NCBI GenBank assembly: GCA_902363145.1
Contig: CABIZB010000008.1
Location: forward strand, 23,546-87,545
Length of the DNA stretch: 64,000 nt
Direction of reading: 5' to 3'
Origin: Oscillospiraceae bacterium
GTDB lineage: Bacteria; Bacillota; Clostridia; Oscillospirales; Ruminococcaceae
Shown here: positions 9,625 to 18,036 of the stretch, piece by piece
Position numbering within the stretch: position 1 is the first letter of the stretch
Layout: each line of letters opens with the position of its first letter
Position numbers and translations under genes: made by a program
Notes under the pieces: model-generated
What the model was told of the DNA's origin: nothing
Databases searched by the model: none
Seen by the model: the letters and a program-made list of their open reading frames with translations, nothing else

Positions 9625-10137
9625 ATGAATCGCTTACAAAAATCATTGACAGTAGTTATTGTCATTGCAGTTATTGGTATAATATTTTCTTTGGCTATTT
9701 TCAATGTCCCGAAAGATACTAATGCCGAAAATAACAATGAAACGATCATAACAGACCAAAGGCTCAATGACGGCACATTTTATTTAAATGGTGATATAAA
9801 CAGCGTTAAATTTGTGATTTCAAACGAAAGCTTACAGTTAATTGCTGACGATAAAGAATCCATGCAGGAGCTGTATAATTTAATTGCTGATAATAATAAC
9901 GCATTTAAGGCTAATTTCAATTTTGATGATTGGTATGAGCAAATGTGCAGCGAGTGGAGCGTTCCAAAGCCTTATATAATACATCTGAACGGCTTTGGAG
10001 ATTTAAATGTTGCATGGGATATTGTATATGACCAAGAGGACGGAAGCATAGTTGGTTATTACAGCGGTGATTATATTGACGAAAATAATTTTGATTATAA
10101 CGGCTGCCGTTTTACAAGGTCAACAACAGGCTCTTGA
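9625..10137 (+). CDS. Membrane-anchored extracellular protein, second gene of cassette 2
   Basis: 170 aa with one N-terminal transmembrane segment (VVIVIAVIGIIFSLAIF, about 11-27) and an acidic extracellular domain (YNLIADNNNAF, WYEQMCSEWSVPKPYIIHL). AAAGAGG precedes the ATG. The last few codons lie inside leader repeat copy 3, showing that the repeat junction cuts through this gene's 3' end. By position it is the partner of the secreted protein at 9152; an immunity or anchoring role is conceivable but unproven. Confidence 0.6.
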   Translation: MNRLQKSLTVVIVIAVIGIIFSLAIFNVPKDTNAENNNETIITDQRLNDGTFYLNGDINSVKFVISNESLQLIADDKESMQELYNLIADNNNAFKANFNFDDWYEQMCSEWSVPKPYIIHLNGFGDLNVAWDIVYDQEDGSIVGYYSGDYIDENNFDYNGCRFTRSTTGS

Positions 10138-10366
10138 ATCTCAAACAAACACAAAAATTTTGGAGAAATCCAAATATAATAAGAGATAAATTTTTTAACG
10201 CAGACTTCAAACGCACTATAAAAATACATCAGGATAGACAGAACGGTTTTCTCCTCACAATCAGAAAGTGAGGAAATTACTATGAAAATGACAAAAAGAA
10301 TTGCTACTATGGTAGCTTGTGCTGTAATGGCTGCTTCTTCTATGGTGGGCATGAGTGCTTCGGCAG
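10126..10366 (+). repeat. Cassette leader repeat, copy 3
   Basis: 241 bp matching copy 1 over its whole length with few substitutions, including the upstream stretch missing from copy 2. It begins inside the last codons of the preceding gene and ends at the signal-peptide cleavage site of the next. Confidence 0.9.
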
Positions 10367-10785
10367 GCTTCTCTTCAACTATGCTTGAACCTAACGGTTC
10401 GTATGAATCTTTTACAGTTGGCGGAGTAAACTACGGATTTCAGATACGTTCAGAGGTTGAAACAACAACTACAAGTAGTGGAAAGACCAAAGCAAACTCT
10501 CAAACATATCTTCACGAGGTTGTACAAAGAAAAGTACCTACAAGCAATGTAAAAGTACAGACTCAGCTTTACGGCAAATCCAAAAAAGGCGGCAATTATA
10601 CTCTGCTTAGTGTTGGATATACAACAATTGACTCCAATACAACACGCATATATGCCACTACAAGCTGGATTGACCAGTATGACGAGATATCATCTTACTA
10701 CACAACCGGACTGGCTGAAAAGAGACTCTCATCTTATTATAGTTGGAGCAACCTGTTATCTGTCAATACATCAAGTATAAGCTAA
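10282..10785 (+). CDS. Small secreted protein with shared signal peptide, cassette 3
   Basis: 167 aa. Residues 1-28 match the shared signal peptide with Ala-to-Thr and Gly-to-Ser changes. The mature protein is Ser/Thr/Tyr-rich and Cys-free (YGFQIRSEVETTTTSSGK, VKVQTQLYGKSKKGG, YYSWSNLLSVNTSS) and looks beta-structured. It is unrelated in sequence to the mature parts of the other cassettes. No domain recognised. The partner gene starts 27 bp downstream. Confidence 0.65.
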   Translation: MKMTKRIATMVACAVMAASSMVGMSASAGFSSTMLEPNGSYESFTVGGVNYGFQIRSEVETTTTSSGKTKANSQTYLHEVVQRKVPTSNVKVQTQLYGKSKKGGNYTLLSVGYTTIDSNTTRIYATTSWIDQYDEISSYYTTGLAEKRLSSYYSWSNLLSVNTSSIS

Positions 10786-10812
10786 AAAGTTATTTTTAGG
10801 AGGATAATACCT

Positions 10813-11292
10813 ATGCAAAAGCTCAAAAAAACCAAACTGCTTTATATAATTGGGATAGTTTTGGTGATATTTGTAGGTGCAATAATCGTTTTATGCTCTC
10901 ATGCTAACCGTAATGATAGTGAGCAAAATGAAAATGATTCCTTGTACCAAACAAATTCTAACGGACAAACTTATGGTTATGCAGAAACCACTTCATATGA
11001 ACAAATTCCCGACTTGATTCCTGCTATGGGAAAAAATCATATAGATGGATATATGCGCAAGGAAGATCTTTTAGGAGAACACCTCGATGAATATGACGCA
11101 TATACCGTAGAACTTACCGATGACGAGCTTGAAGCGGCACGGGAACAGTATAGCGAGCAATATGACGATGTTACAACAGTGGATTTTTATAAAAAATGCG
11201 TTGATGTACCATTATATGATGTTTCAGGCGAAAAGGAAGTAGATAAATTTACGATCACTATAGGCTATTATCCATATCCCGAAAATGATTAA
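10813..11292 (+). CDS. Membrane-anchored acidic protein, second gene of cassette 3
   Basis: 159 aa: a transmembrane helix (LLYIIGIVLVIFVGAIIVL, about 10-28) and a strongly acidic extracellular domain (ELTDDELEAAREQYSEQYDD). AGGAGG precedes the ATG. It has the same topology as the second gene of cassette 2 but no clear sequence similarity. A terminator follows within 4 bp, closing the region. Function unknown. Confidence 0.6.
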   Translation: MQKLKKTKLLYIIGIVLVIFVGAIIVLCSHANRNDSEQNENDSLYQTNSNGQTYGYAETTSYEQIPDLIPAMGKNHIDGYMRKEDLLGEHLDEYDAYTVELTDDELEAAREQYSEQYDDVTTVDFYKKCVDVPLYDVSGEKEVDKFTITIGYYPYPEND

Positions 11293-11295
11293 ACA

Positions 11296-11337
11296 AAACA
11301 AGGCGTGCAGACTAACGATTCTGCACGCCTTGTTTAT
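11296..11337 (+). terminator. Terminator closing the secreted-protein region
   Basis: 15-bp perfect inverted repeat (11296-11310 with 11321-11335), 10-nt loop. The T stretch is short, but A-rich and T-rich flanks could make it bidirectional, also serving the truncated gene on the minus strand. Confidence 0.75.
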
Positions 11338-11438
11338 TACTGTGATTCTTTACTTGAAATATCGCTTAAAATAATATCTTTCAACAATTTGCTTGCGCAA
11401 TATTGGTTCAACGACATTCCTGCCGCTTCGGCAGCTTT
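11337..11438 (-). pseudogene. Truncated CopG/Arc-like gene remnant at the left border of the defence module
   Basis: On the minus strand 11438 down to 11337 reads KAAEAAGMSLNQYCASKLL and on to a stop, the C-terminal half of a ribbon-helix-helix protein. Fifty of 51 bases (11388-11438) match 17176-17226 inside the intact gene at 17140, but the tails differ, so this is a remnant of a paralogue. Homology stops sharply at 11438, where the MBL/STAND upstream region begins. Confidence 0.7.
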
Positions 11439-11518
11439 AATAGTGTATTGTCAATTTACATAAATTAAGGATTTTTAAAGTAAAATTGTAAAAATGGCTA
11501 ATTATTTTTGCTTTTTTA

Positions 11519-11547
11519 TTGCATAAGTGCGTTAAATATGCTATAAT
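11519..11547 (+). promoter_or_regulatory. Promoter of the MBL/STAND operon
   Basis: TTGCAT (11519-11524), 17-bp spacer, extended -10 TGCTATAAT (TATAAT at 11542-11547). The start codon is 83 bp further on. The 80 bp before it are AT-rich with no other gene. Confidence 0.7.
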
Positions 11548-11629
11548 ACAAGTAAAATATTTGAAAATTATGGCAAACGCTACAAAATACGGAGCATAAA
11601 ATTCTTTAATAAAAAGGGATGAAGGGTAA

Positions 11630-12811
11630 ATGTTAAGCGTTAAATTATTACCTGCAGGTTATGGCGATTGTATTCTACTTTCAACAGATGATGCAAAGCC
11701 AGTGAACATATTAATAGATGGCGGATTAGCCCAAACATACGATGATTACATAAAAAAAGAAGCCGCTCATATACTGGAACTGCATCAGAAACTGAATTTA
11801 GTAATATGTACTCACATAGATAACGATCATATCTCAGGATTGGTAGAACTATTAAATAATAAATATTCCAAGTTAATTGATTCTATATGGTATAATGGAT
11901 TGATACAAATGATTGATAGTAAATATTATTCTAAGGATGAGGATAAATTTACAGAAGGAGATAATAAAATTATAGATAAAATTATTTTGGAGGGTGTTGT
12001 TTCAGATAAAAAGCAAGAAATTGGAATAAATAGTGGGCTCTCTCTTGGAGTATTAATTGATGATAAAAATATTGCATTGAATACAATTACGTCTGGAAAA
12101 CTTATTTATGATCTAATTAACGTTGGAAAATACAAAATATCCGAAAGAATGTATATTTCAATAATAGGACCATCTTTAAAAACTATTAACGAATTAGAAT
12201 GTTATTGGAAAGATAAGATGGCTGCAAAAAATTATATGTTTAGAATTAAAGATAAGATAAAGATGACGGAGGCGTTTGAATATCAATTGCGACGCATTAA
12301 ACTATTTTATGCTCCTGAAAGTTTTAAGATAAGCGAAAAAGATGACTTAAAAGATTACATTGGCGATTTATCTGAGGTGGATAGCTCTATTATTAACAAA
12401 AGCTCAATTTCTTTTATTCTTGAATACAATGAAAAAAAGTTTTTGTTTTTAGGTGATGCTGTTGTAGATGAAAATCTTTTAGCTAATATTAAAAAAAATG
12501 TTGGTAATGAATATCATTTTGCTGCTATAAAATTACCCCATCATGGAAGTCGATTTAATATTTCTCATGAGTTTATAAGGCGATATACTGCCGATGAATA
12601 TTTTTGTTTGACTAATTCTGAAAAATTTAATCATCCTGATTTACAAGCAATTTCAGCAGTAATATGTGAAAATTCAAAGTTTAAAAAAATTATTTTTAAT
12701 TATCCTATTAAAAAAGCTCTTTTTCTTAATAACAGCGACTGGAAAAATAAATATAATTATGACACAGTTATCGGGAATGGAATCAATATTGTTGAAAGGA
12801 AATTTATATGA
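11630..12811 (+). CDS. ComEC-like metallo-beta-lactamase-fold hydrolase, defence module gene 1
   Basis: 393 aa with MBL-fold metal ligands: THIDNDH at 61-67 (HxDxDH) and LPHHGS near 302-307, the latter typical of the ComEC-type MBL branch. LFLGDAV near 275 supplies the bridging Asp. Such enzymes cut phosphodiesters or nucleotides with two zinc ions. There is no signal peptide or membrane helix, so it acts in the cytoplasm. The stop overlaps the next start (ATGA), so the two proteins are translationally coupled. MBL-fold proteins beside trypsin-like/STAND proteins occur in AVAST-type antiphage systems; the role here is inferred. Very AT-rich, unlike its neighbours. Confidence 0.8.
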   Translation: MLSVKLLPAGYGDCILLSTDDAKPVNILIDGGLAQTYDDYIKKEAAHILELHQKLNLVICTHIDNDHISGLVELLNNKYSKLIDSIWYNGLIQMIDSKYYSKDEDKFTEGDNKIIDKIILEGVVSDKKQEIGINSGLSLGVLIDDKNIALNTITSGKLIYDLINVGKYKISERMYISIIGPSLKTINELECYWKDKMAAKNYMFRIKDKIKMTEAFEYQLRRIKLFYAPESFKISEKDDLKDYIGDLSEVDSSIINKSSISFILEYNEKKFLFLGDAVVDENLLANIKKNVGNEYHFAAIKLPHHGSRFNISHEFIRRYTADEYFCLTNSEKFNHPDLQAISAVICENSKFKKIIFNYPIKKALFLNNSDWKNKYNYDTVIGNGINIVERKFI

Positions 12812-15800
12812 GAAAACTTATTGTTGGACAGATTATGATAAACCAAAAACTTAAAGGAACAGGATTCTTGATTAATTCTGATATAGTAGTAACAGCTAAA
12901 CATAATGTTTTTGGACCGGATGATGCTCTTTCTGAATCCTATTATGAAAAAGAAGTAGTTTTCAAGATAAATAACGATGAGGAAATAGTTGGTACGACTG
13001 TAAATTTAGTTGAAGCTATAGATAAAAAAATTGATTGTGTCTTTATTAAATTATATGAAAATGTGTCTGAAGAATCAATGTATAACTTGATTTCAGTTAA
13101 TAACTCAATTAAAGATTTTAAATGTAAAATTATAGGATTCCCCAAATTATTGCATAAAAAAAATATTATAAATGGAAAAATATCATATAAAGATGATGAA
13201 AATAATTACTTTTGTAAAATTAATGAGGAAGACCGTTTGACAGATTATGAAGGTTTATCAGGTTCCCCCCTCTTAATTCGAGAAAACATTGTAGGCATTG
13301 TTATCGAACAAGAAAGCAGTGAAATAATTAAAATGTTGCCTATAAGCCATATAAAGGAAACTTTAGATTGTACCAATATTGAAATCACTGATAGAGATAT
13401 TCCTAAAATTGATAATATTTCATTAAATATGGAAGCTTTTAAAGATAATTACCGACAGGTCGTTTCAATTGTCGGACCAAGATACAGCAAAACTTTAAAT
13501 GTAAAAACAGAAATATATAAATTTTTGAGTTCTTTATTAAAAAAGAATGGTATTTCTGAATTAGTAAATGCAGTGCAGCTGATGATAAATGAGTGCTCTA
13601 AAAGTTTGAGACGTTTTGTCAAAGAAGATTCAATATGTTCTGATAGTTATGAAAAAGTTAATGACATTATTGATCAATGGCAAACTTTTTCTGATTACTT
13701 ATATAATGCTGCAAATATTAATTCGAATAAAATTCAAGAATTTAAAATTAGTCTTTCCAAACAAAAAAATGAAATGTTATCAATTTTAGAATTTGAAATA
13801 AATCAATTTGAATATAAGTACGGTAAAGGTAGTTATCAAAACAAGAGTTGGCGAGGAATTATGACCTCATATTATTTAGTTCATCCATGGCACTATTTGG
13901 ACGAATTAGATTCCGCTATAAAAAATATTCCTTTAATTGTAGAGATGTTAAACACCGATCTTATATCGGGTATAGGTAGAAATGCTATTTTAATTACTGG
14001 AAAAGGTGGAATTGGAAAAACTCATTTGCTTTGTGACATAGTTAATGACTATATTGACAAGGATATTCCTGCTATACTTATACTTGGTGAAAGCTTTAAC
14101 ACTCAAGAATCTGTTGATACAGTTTTGCTCAATCAGTATCATGTTAAAGGTTCTATTGAGGATTTGTTTGCCATTTTAGATGAATATGGAGTACAAAATA
14201 ATGTTTATATACCTATTTGTATTGATGCAATCAATGAGGTGAATGACAAATCATATTGGAATACTAATATGCCTCATCTTTTAGCCAAATTGGAGCCGTT
14301 TTCAAATATAAAAATTATTATTAGCTGCCGAACCATTTATCTTGAAGAATATCTTGAAAATGAAAAAGTGGAGAAGTATTTACATCTTCAACATGATGGC
14401 TTTACTTATATGGAAACAGAAGCATTAAGAGATTTTTGCAAGTATTATGGGGTGAATATTAATTATAATTCTGTTTATGCACCAGAATTTGTAAATCCAT
14501 TGTTTTTAAAAATGCTCTGTGAAATTGCAAAAAATAAAGATGATAAAATGATTGTAGTCGAAGATATTCAAAAGTTAATGGATGATTTTTTTAAACTCAA
14601 AAACAAAACTATCACCAATGAATTTCCTCATCAATTATCAGTTAAAGATAATATAGTTCCTAAAATATTGAATTCTGTTGCTGAATTTATGGCTAAAAAT
14701 AGCGAATATTATATTTCATGGAATGAATTAAAAGGTTTGGTGAAAAATATATTGGACGATATGGATATTAATGGAATTTCGTCTGGTGTGATTAAGCTTT
14801 TAATTTCTGAAAATCTTTTAAGAGAATCTGATGAAAATGAATCTGAAATAACATTTGCTTATCAAAAATTCTATGAGTATTATTATTCGAGAACTTTTTT
14901 GAATAAAGATGAAAAAACAATAATTGATGAATTGAAGAACAATAAAATTACTCTTGGTACGCTTGAAATGATTCAAATATCATATTTTAATAAAAATAAT
15001 GAAGAATTCTTGAGTAAGGTAAGGAAAGATGAAAATATCGAAGTTTTGGAAGCTTTTATTAGTGGATTATACTGGAGAAAGCCAAATGAAGTAAATGAAA
15101 AAACTATTACAGAAGTTAAAAATATAATGAGATCTTCTAATGAAAATATTAGAAGAAGGATAATAATAGGACTATTAGCTGTCTCTCTAAAAAATAATTT
15201 TCCTTTAAATGCATACTTCCTGCATAATATATTATCCAAAATGGACCCTTACAAAAGAGATATTTATCTTTCGTCTGTTATACTTCATAAATATGATGAT
15301 GAAAAAGTAATTTCAGATTTATGTGAAAGAGCAATAAATTTAGAAGAAAATTCTATAATAAAATTAGATAATATAGTATTATGGGAGATGGTATTATGTT
15401 GGTTCACAGGTAGTAATGACATTAAATTAAGAGATAAAGGCAGTAAGGGCTTAGTTAATTTATTTCGTCTCAATCCTTCGACGATGATACAAATAATTGA
15501 ATTGTTTAGGGATATTGATGATGATTATATACATGAAAGAATTTGGCAATCTGTTTATTCAACAATAGTAATCCTTGCTAAAAAAGAGTTTTACGTTTTG
15601 ATTTCTAACTATATAACAACAAATATTATTAAAACTGGCAAATGGCCACAAAATGTCATAATACGTGATTATTTAAGAAATATTTTTGAATTTGCTTTTT
15701 ATAATGGTTGGTGTGATGAAAATACTATTTTAAGTGTTAGACCAAAATATACAAGTAAAATTCATGAAGTCAACTATGGATTTATTGAAAAAAACAAGAA

Positions 15801-17001
15801 TGTGTATAAGGATTTATTTTGGAATTGTCAAGAAAGTGATTTTGCCATATATACAATACCTTATGAAGTTGAAGAATATGGTGTTTCAAAAAAAGATGTA
15901 GGTGCTCTGATTTTTGAAAACATGATCACAAGTGGCTATGAAATTTGCCAAAAATATGATGAGTATATAGATTATAAATACGGTTCACTACGTTCAAGAG
16001 ATGAATCAATAGAAAGGGTAGGAAAAAAATATCAAAAAATTTATCTGTATCGAGAAATGGGGAATATATTCGATAACAAAACTTACACACCGAGGTATGG
16101 AGAGGCTGAATTAGGACCTGTTTCTCCTGAACAGGGAAATAATTTTAGAAAAATAGATCTTACCAGATTACCTCGTATTAACCAGTTTAAAGGTCCGGAA
16201 TTCAAATATCCTTTTTATCGTTATCAGAAATTAGACGATATGAAGTGGTTTGAGAAAGATGATATTGAAAAATATATTTTAGATTATATAGAGTATTCTT
16301 ATAATAATGAAGAATACTTTATGCTTCAAGGCTATTTGTCTGATAAAGGAAAAAAAGATAAACAATATCGTGATACATGGATGCAAATTAGGACGTATTT
16401 ATATGAAAAAGATATGAAAGCACCACTGCTTTCATGGTTTATAAACAAAAATTTTGATGGTCGATGGATGCCTGAAGGTTATGATCAATTAACCGAATGT
16501 TGTATAGGTGAATATCCTTGGAGTCCGACAATAATTAATTATTTCTCACAAGATGATTATTTAGACTATCGAGGACAAACACCCCCACCTTGCAATTTGA
16601 TTCCAACTGTTAATGACTATATCACAGAGAATGATTCACCTTTTTGTAATATCAATGATAAAAACTTTTATATGTTTCCTGCAAAGATGTTGTTTGATAT
16701 GATGAAGTTATCATGGAATGGTTTGTTTGGATATAATTCAGGAGACAAGACGGTAATATTAAATGCTGATAACCACACCATATTTGTAAAAAAAGATTAT
16801 TTTGTGGATTTTTTAAATCAGAATAATTTAGATGTTGTATGGACTGTTCTCGGTGGAAAGCAAAAATTGGGTGGAACGTTACTGGGACATGACCATCCCG
16901 GAAGTTGTACATTTAGTTTTTCCTATAGTTTGGAAGAAAACAACAAGCCGAAACTTAATCATAAATTGTATTCAAGCCAAGGAAATATTAATAACGTTTA
17001 A
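12808..17001 (+). CDS. Trypsin-like protease fused to STAND/NACHT-type NTPase, defence module gene 2
   Basis: 1397 aa. Residues 1-190 form a trypsin-like serine protease domain: His32 (VVTAKHNV), Asp76 (KKIDCVFIKL) and Ser151 (YEGLSGSP) fit the triad. An NTPase follows: Walker A GKGGIGKT at 398-405, Walker B-like VYIPICIDAINEV near 470 and an arginine-sensor-like KIIISCRTIYLEEYL near 507. The remaining 800 residues are helical, then aromatic-rich (YFMLQGYLSDKG ... RWMPEGYDQLT ... YPWSPTIINYF), matching the large sensor regions of STAND proteins. Inferred model: the sensor binds an invader protein, the ATPase oligomerises, and the protease and MBL effectors are activated. Confidence 0.75.
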   Translation: MRKLIVGQIMINQKLKGTGFLINSDIVVTAKHNVFGPDDALSESYYEKEVVFKINNDEEIVGTTVNLVEAIDKKIDCVFIKLYENVSEESMYNLISVNNSIKDFKCKIIGFPKLLHKKNIINGKISYKDDENNYFCKINEEDRLTDYEGLSGSPLLIRENIVGIVIEQESSEIIKMLPISHIKETLDCTNIEITDRDIPKIDNISLNMEAFKDNYRQVVSIVGPRYSKTLNVKTEIYKFLSSLLKKNGISELVNAVQLMINECSKSLRRFVKEDSICSDSYEKVNDIIDQWQTFSDYLYNAANINSNKIQEFKISLSKQKNEMLSILEFEINQFEYKYGKGSYQNKSWRGIMTSYYLVHPWHYLDELDSAIKNIPLIVEMLNTDLISGIGRNAILITGKGGIGKTHLLCDIVNDYIDKDIPAILILGESFNTQESVDTVLLNQYHVKGSIEDLFAILDEYGVQNNVYIPICIDAINEVNDKSYWNTNMPHLLAKLEPFSNIKIIISCRTIYLEEYLENEKVEKYLHLQHDGFTYMETEALRDFCKYYGVNINYNSVYAPEFVNPLFLKMLCEIAKNKDDKMIVVEDIQKLMDDFFKLKNKTITNEFPHQLSVKDNIVPKILNSVAEFMAKNSEYYISWNELKGLVKNILDDMDINGISSGVIKLLISENLLRESDENESEITFAYQKFYEYYYSRTFLNKDEKTIIDELKNNKITLGTLEMIQISYFNKNNEEFLSKVRKDENIEVLEAFISGLYWRKPNEVNEKTITEVKNIMRSSNENIRRRIIIGLLAVSLKNNFPLNAYFLHNILSKMDPYKRDIYLSSVILHKYDDEKVISDLCERAINLEENSIIKLDNIVLWEMVLCWFTGSNDIKLRDKGSKGLVNLFRLNPSTMIQIIELFRDIDDDYIHERIWQSVYSTIVILAKKEFYVLISNYITTNIIKTGKWPQNVIIRDYLRNIFEFAFYNGWCDENTILSVRPKYTSKIHEVNYGFIEKNKNVYKDLFWNCQESDFAIYTIPYEVEEYGVSKKDVGALIFENMITSGYEICQKYDEYIDYKYGSLRSRDESIERVGKKYQKIYLYREMGNIFDNKTYTPRYGEAELGPVSPEQGNNFRKIDLTRLPRINQFKGPEFKYPFYRYQKLDDMKWFEKDDIEKYILDYIEYSYNNEEYFMLQGYLSDKGKKDKQYRDTWMQIRTYLYEKDMKAPLLSWFINKNFDGRWMPEGYDQLTECCIGEYPWSPTIINYFSQDDYLDYRGQTPPPCNLIPTVNDYITENDSPFCNINDKNFYMFPAKMLFDMMKLSWNGLFGYNSGDKTVILNADNHTIFVKKDYFVDFLNQNNLDVVWTVLGGKQKLGGTLLGHDHPGSCTFSFSYSLEENNKPKLNHKLYSSQGNINNV

Positions 17002-17094
17002 CTGACCTCAAATTTAATTTCTATACTGTATAATATCTATAAAACAAAGCAATAACTAAATTTTTTCATCCATTCGCCATTTTTAAAAAGAGAC

Positions 17095-17141
17095 AAATAC
17101 AGTCCCCAAACAACAAAAACTATTGTTCGGGGACTGTATTT
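17095..17141. terminator. Bidirectional terminator between the STAND gene and the CopG-like gene
   Basis: AAATACAGTCCCC (17095-17107) pairs with GGGGACTGTATTT (17129-17141), extended inward by an AACAA/TTGTT stem. A-rich on one side and T-rich on the other, so it can end both converging transcripts. Confidence 0.8.
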
Positions 17142-17325
17142 ATTTATCCTTTTTTAAAATTAAAACACCTAAAAGTTTGCTTGTGCAATATTGGTTCAAC
17201 GACATTCCTGCCGCTTCGGCAGCTTTTTGCAATTCTGCCTTTTTACCTTTTGGAAGCCTGATATTAAGCTGATCGTAATTTGCTTTGTTCCACCTGTCTT
17301 TTACTGCGGAAGTTGGTTTACTCAT
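17140..17325 (-). CDS. CopG/Arc-like ribbon-helix-helix DNA-binding protein
   Basis: 61 aa. YDQLNIRLPKGKKAELQKAA (beta strand then helix A) followed by EAAGMSLNQYCTSKLLG (helix B) is the pattern of small Arc/CopG repressors. AGGAGG precedes the ATG. These proteins bind operators as dimers and repress their own or neighbouring genes. A truncated paralogue lies at 11337-11438 on the other side of the defence module. No toxin gene is evident beside it. Confidence 0.7.
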   Translation of the reverse strand: MSKPTSAVKDRWNKANYDQLNIRLPKGKKAELQKAAEAAGMSLNQYCTSKLLGVLILKKDK

Positions 17326-17388
17326 AAAATAGTCCTCCTGTTTTAAATAAATAGATTTAAGCGGAGCGAAAACGCTCCGCTTGGCTTA

Positions 17389-17586
17389 TTAGTTCCAATA
17401 CTTTTTTGCTCTGTAGATATAAGCGTTCTCGTCAGCTCCGTGTTCGGATACATAGGATTTAGCAAATTCTATAGCTTCTTCTTCACTTTTGGCTTCAACG
17501 TATCCCTGTGGGAATGCGCAAGCCCATTCGCCTGTGTAGCAATATCCGTTTTCTTCTTCTGTCATTTCAACGTAAAACTTTTTCAT
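17389..17586 (-). CDS. Small acidic protein of unknown function, paralogue of the 19466 gene
   Basis: 65 aa, acidic (MKKFYVEMTEEENGYCYTG, VEAKSEEEAIEFAKSYVSEHG). The same MKKF...EA.(S/T)..EAI.FA...V.EHG pattern begins the 184-aa protein at 19466-20020, and both have the same 245-250 bp upstream sequence with a consensus promoter. No signal peptide or membrane segment. Function unknown; it might be a small regulator or an anti-defence protein. Confidence 0.6.
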   Translation of the reverse strand: MKKFYVEMTEEENGYCYTGEWACAFPQGYVEAKSEEEAIEFAKSYVSEHGADENAYIYRAKKYWN

Positions 17587-17831
17587 GATTATTACCTCTT
17601 GTCTTTCTGCCTGTCGGCGTTTGTGTTGTTCTTTACTGTACTTATATTATAGCATACTGTTAGCAGTATGTCAATACTTTTCTGATAATTATTTACAGTT
17701 TGTATGAATATATAAATATTGTCAACATAAGCTTTATATTTTTAAAATAATGCCAATAGCCAAATAAAAAGTTACTTTTGATTACAGTAATCAGAGGTTT
17801 TAAGAACTCGATCTTTTTCTTTGCTCTAAGC
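17587..17831. repeat. 245-bp direct repeat with consensus promoter, copy A
   Basis: About 90% identical to 20021-20270, in the same orientation, each lying immediately upstream of a minus-strand MKKF gene. The two copies flank the ATPase gene at 18037. Confidence 0.9.
17646..17674 (-). promoter_or_regulatory. Perfect-consensus promoter with palindromic operator, copy A
   Basis: Minus strand: TTGACA (17669-17674), 17-bp spacer, TATAAT (17646-17651). An inverted repeat CATACTG-TTAG-CAGTATG (17653-17670) fills the spacer and touches the -35, a clear repressor site. So strong a promoter would probably be kept off by a repressor. Confidence 0.85.
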
Positions 17832-17901
17832 TAATCTTTAAATGCAGTCTGTGTAATTCACAAGCCATGTGCTGTGAATTACGGAATATGGAATATAACG
17901 A

Positions 17902-17930
17902 TTGACTTTTTCGCTGTCATGTAGTATAAT
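17902..17930 (+). promoter_or_regulatory. Promoter of the DUF4143-type ATPase gene
   Basis: TTGACT (17902-17907), 17-bp spacer, TATAAT (17925-17930). The transcript would start just before the tandem 34-bp repeats. Confidence 0.8.
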
Positions 17931-17934
17931 TGTT

Positions 17935-18036
17935 ACAAACTTGCGCATAATGGAATTTAGAGTAAATTACAAACCTGCGTATTAAGGAGTTTGCAAGCAA
18001 GTCAAAACCTGCGCATTGCGAAAATGGAGCGTTGTT
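17935..18036 (+). repeat. Three tandem degenerate 34-bp repeats in the 5' UTR of the ATPase gene
   Basis: Units start at 17935, 17969 and 18003, exactly 34 bp apart, sharing ACAAAC-YTGCGYAT at their starts. The last unit ends at the base before ATG 18037 and supplies its ribosome site. Between promoter and gene they could be protein-binding or RNA-structure repeats. Confidence 0.7.

Noticed and set aside
7107..10366. Diversity-generating retroelement as the source of variable secreted proteins
   Set aside because: No reverse transcriptase or template repeat in the window, and the mature proteins differ wholly rather than at scattered adenines.
7107..10366. Leader repeats as insertion sequences
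   Set aside because: No terminal inverted repeats, target duplications or transposase; the repeats are functional gene starts.
17935..18036. Possible CRISPR array
   Set aside because: Only three diverged 34-bp units with no spacers between them and no cas genes; they are direct tandem repeats.
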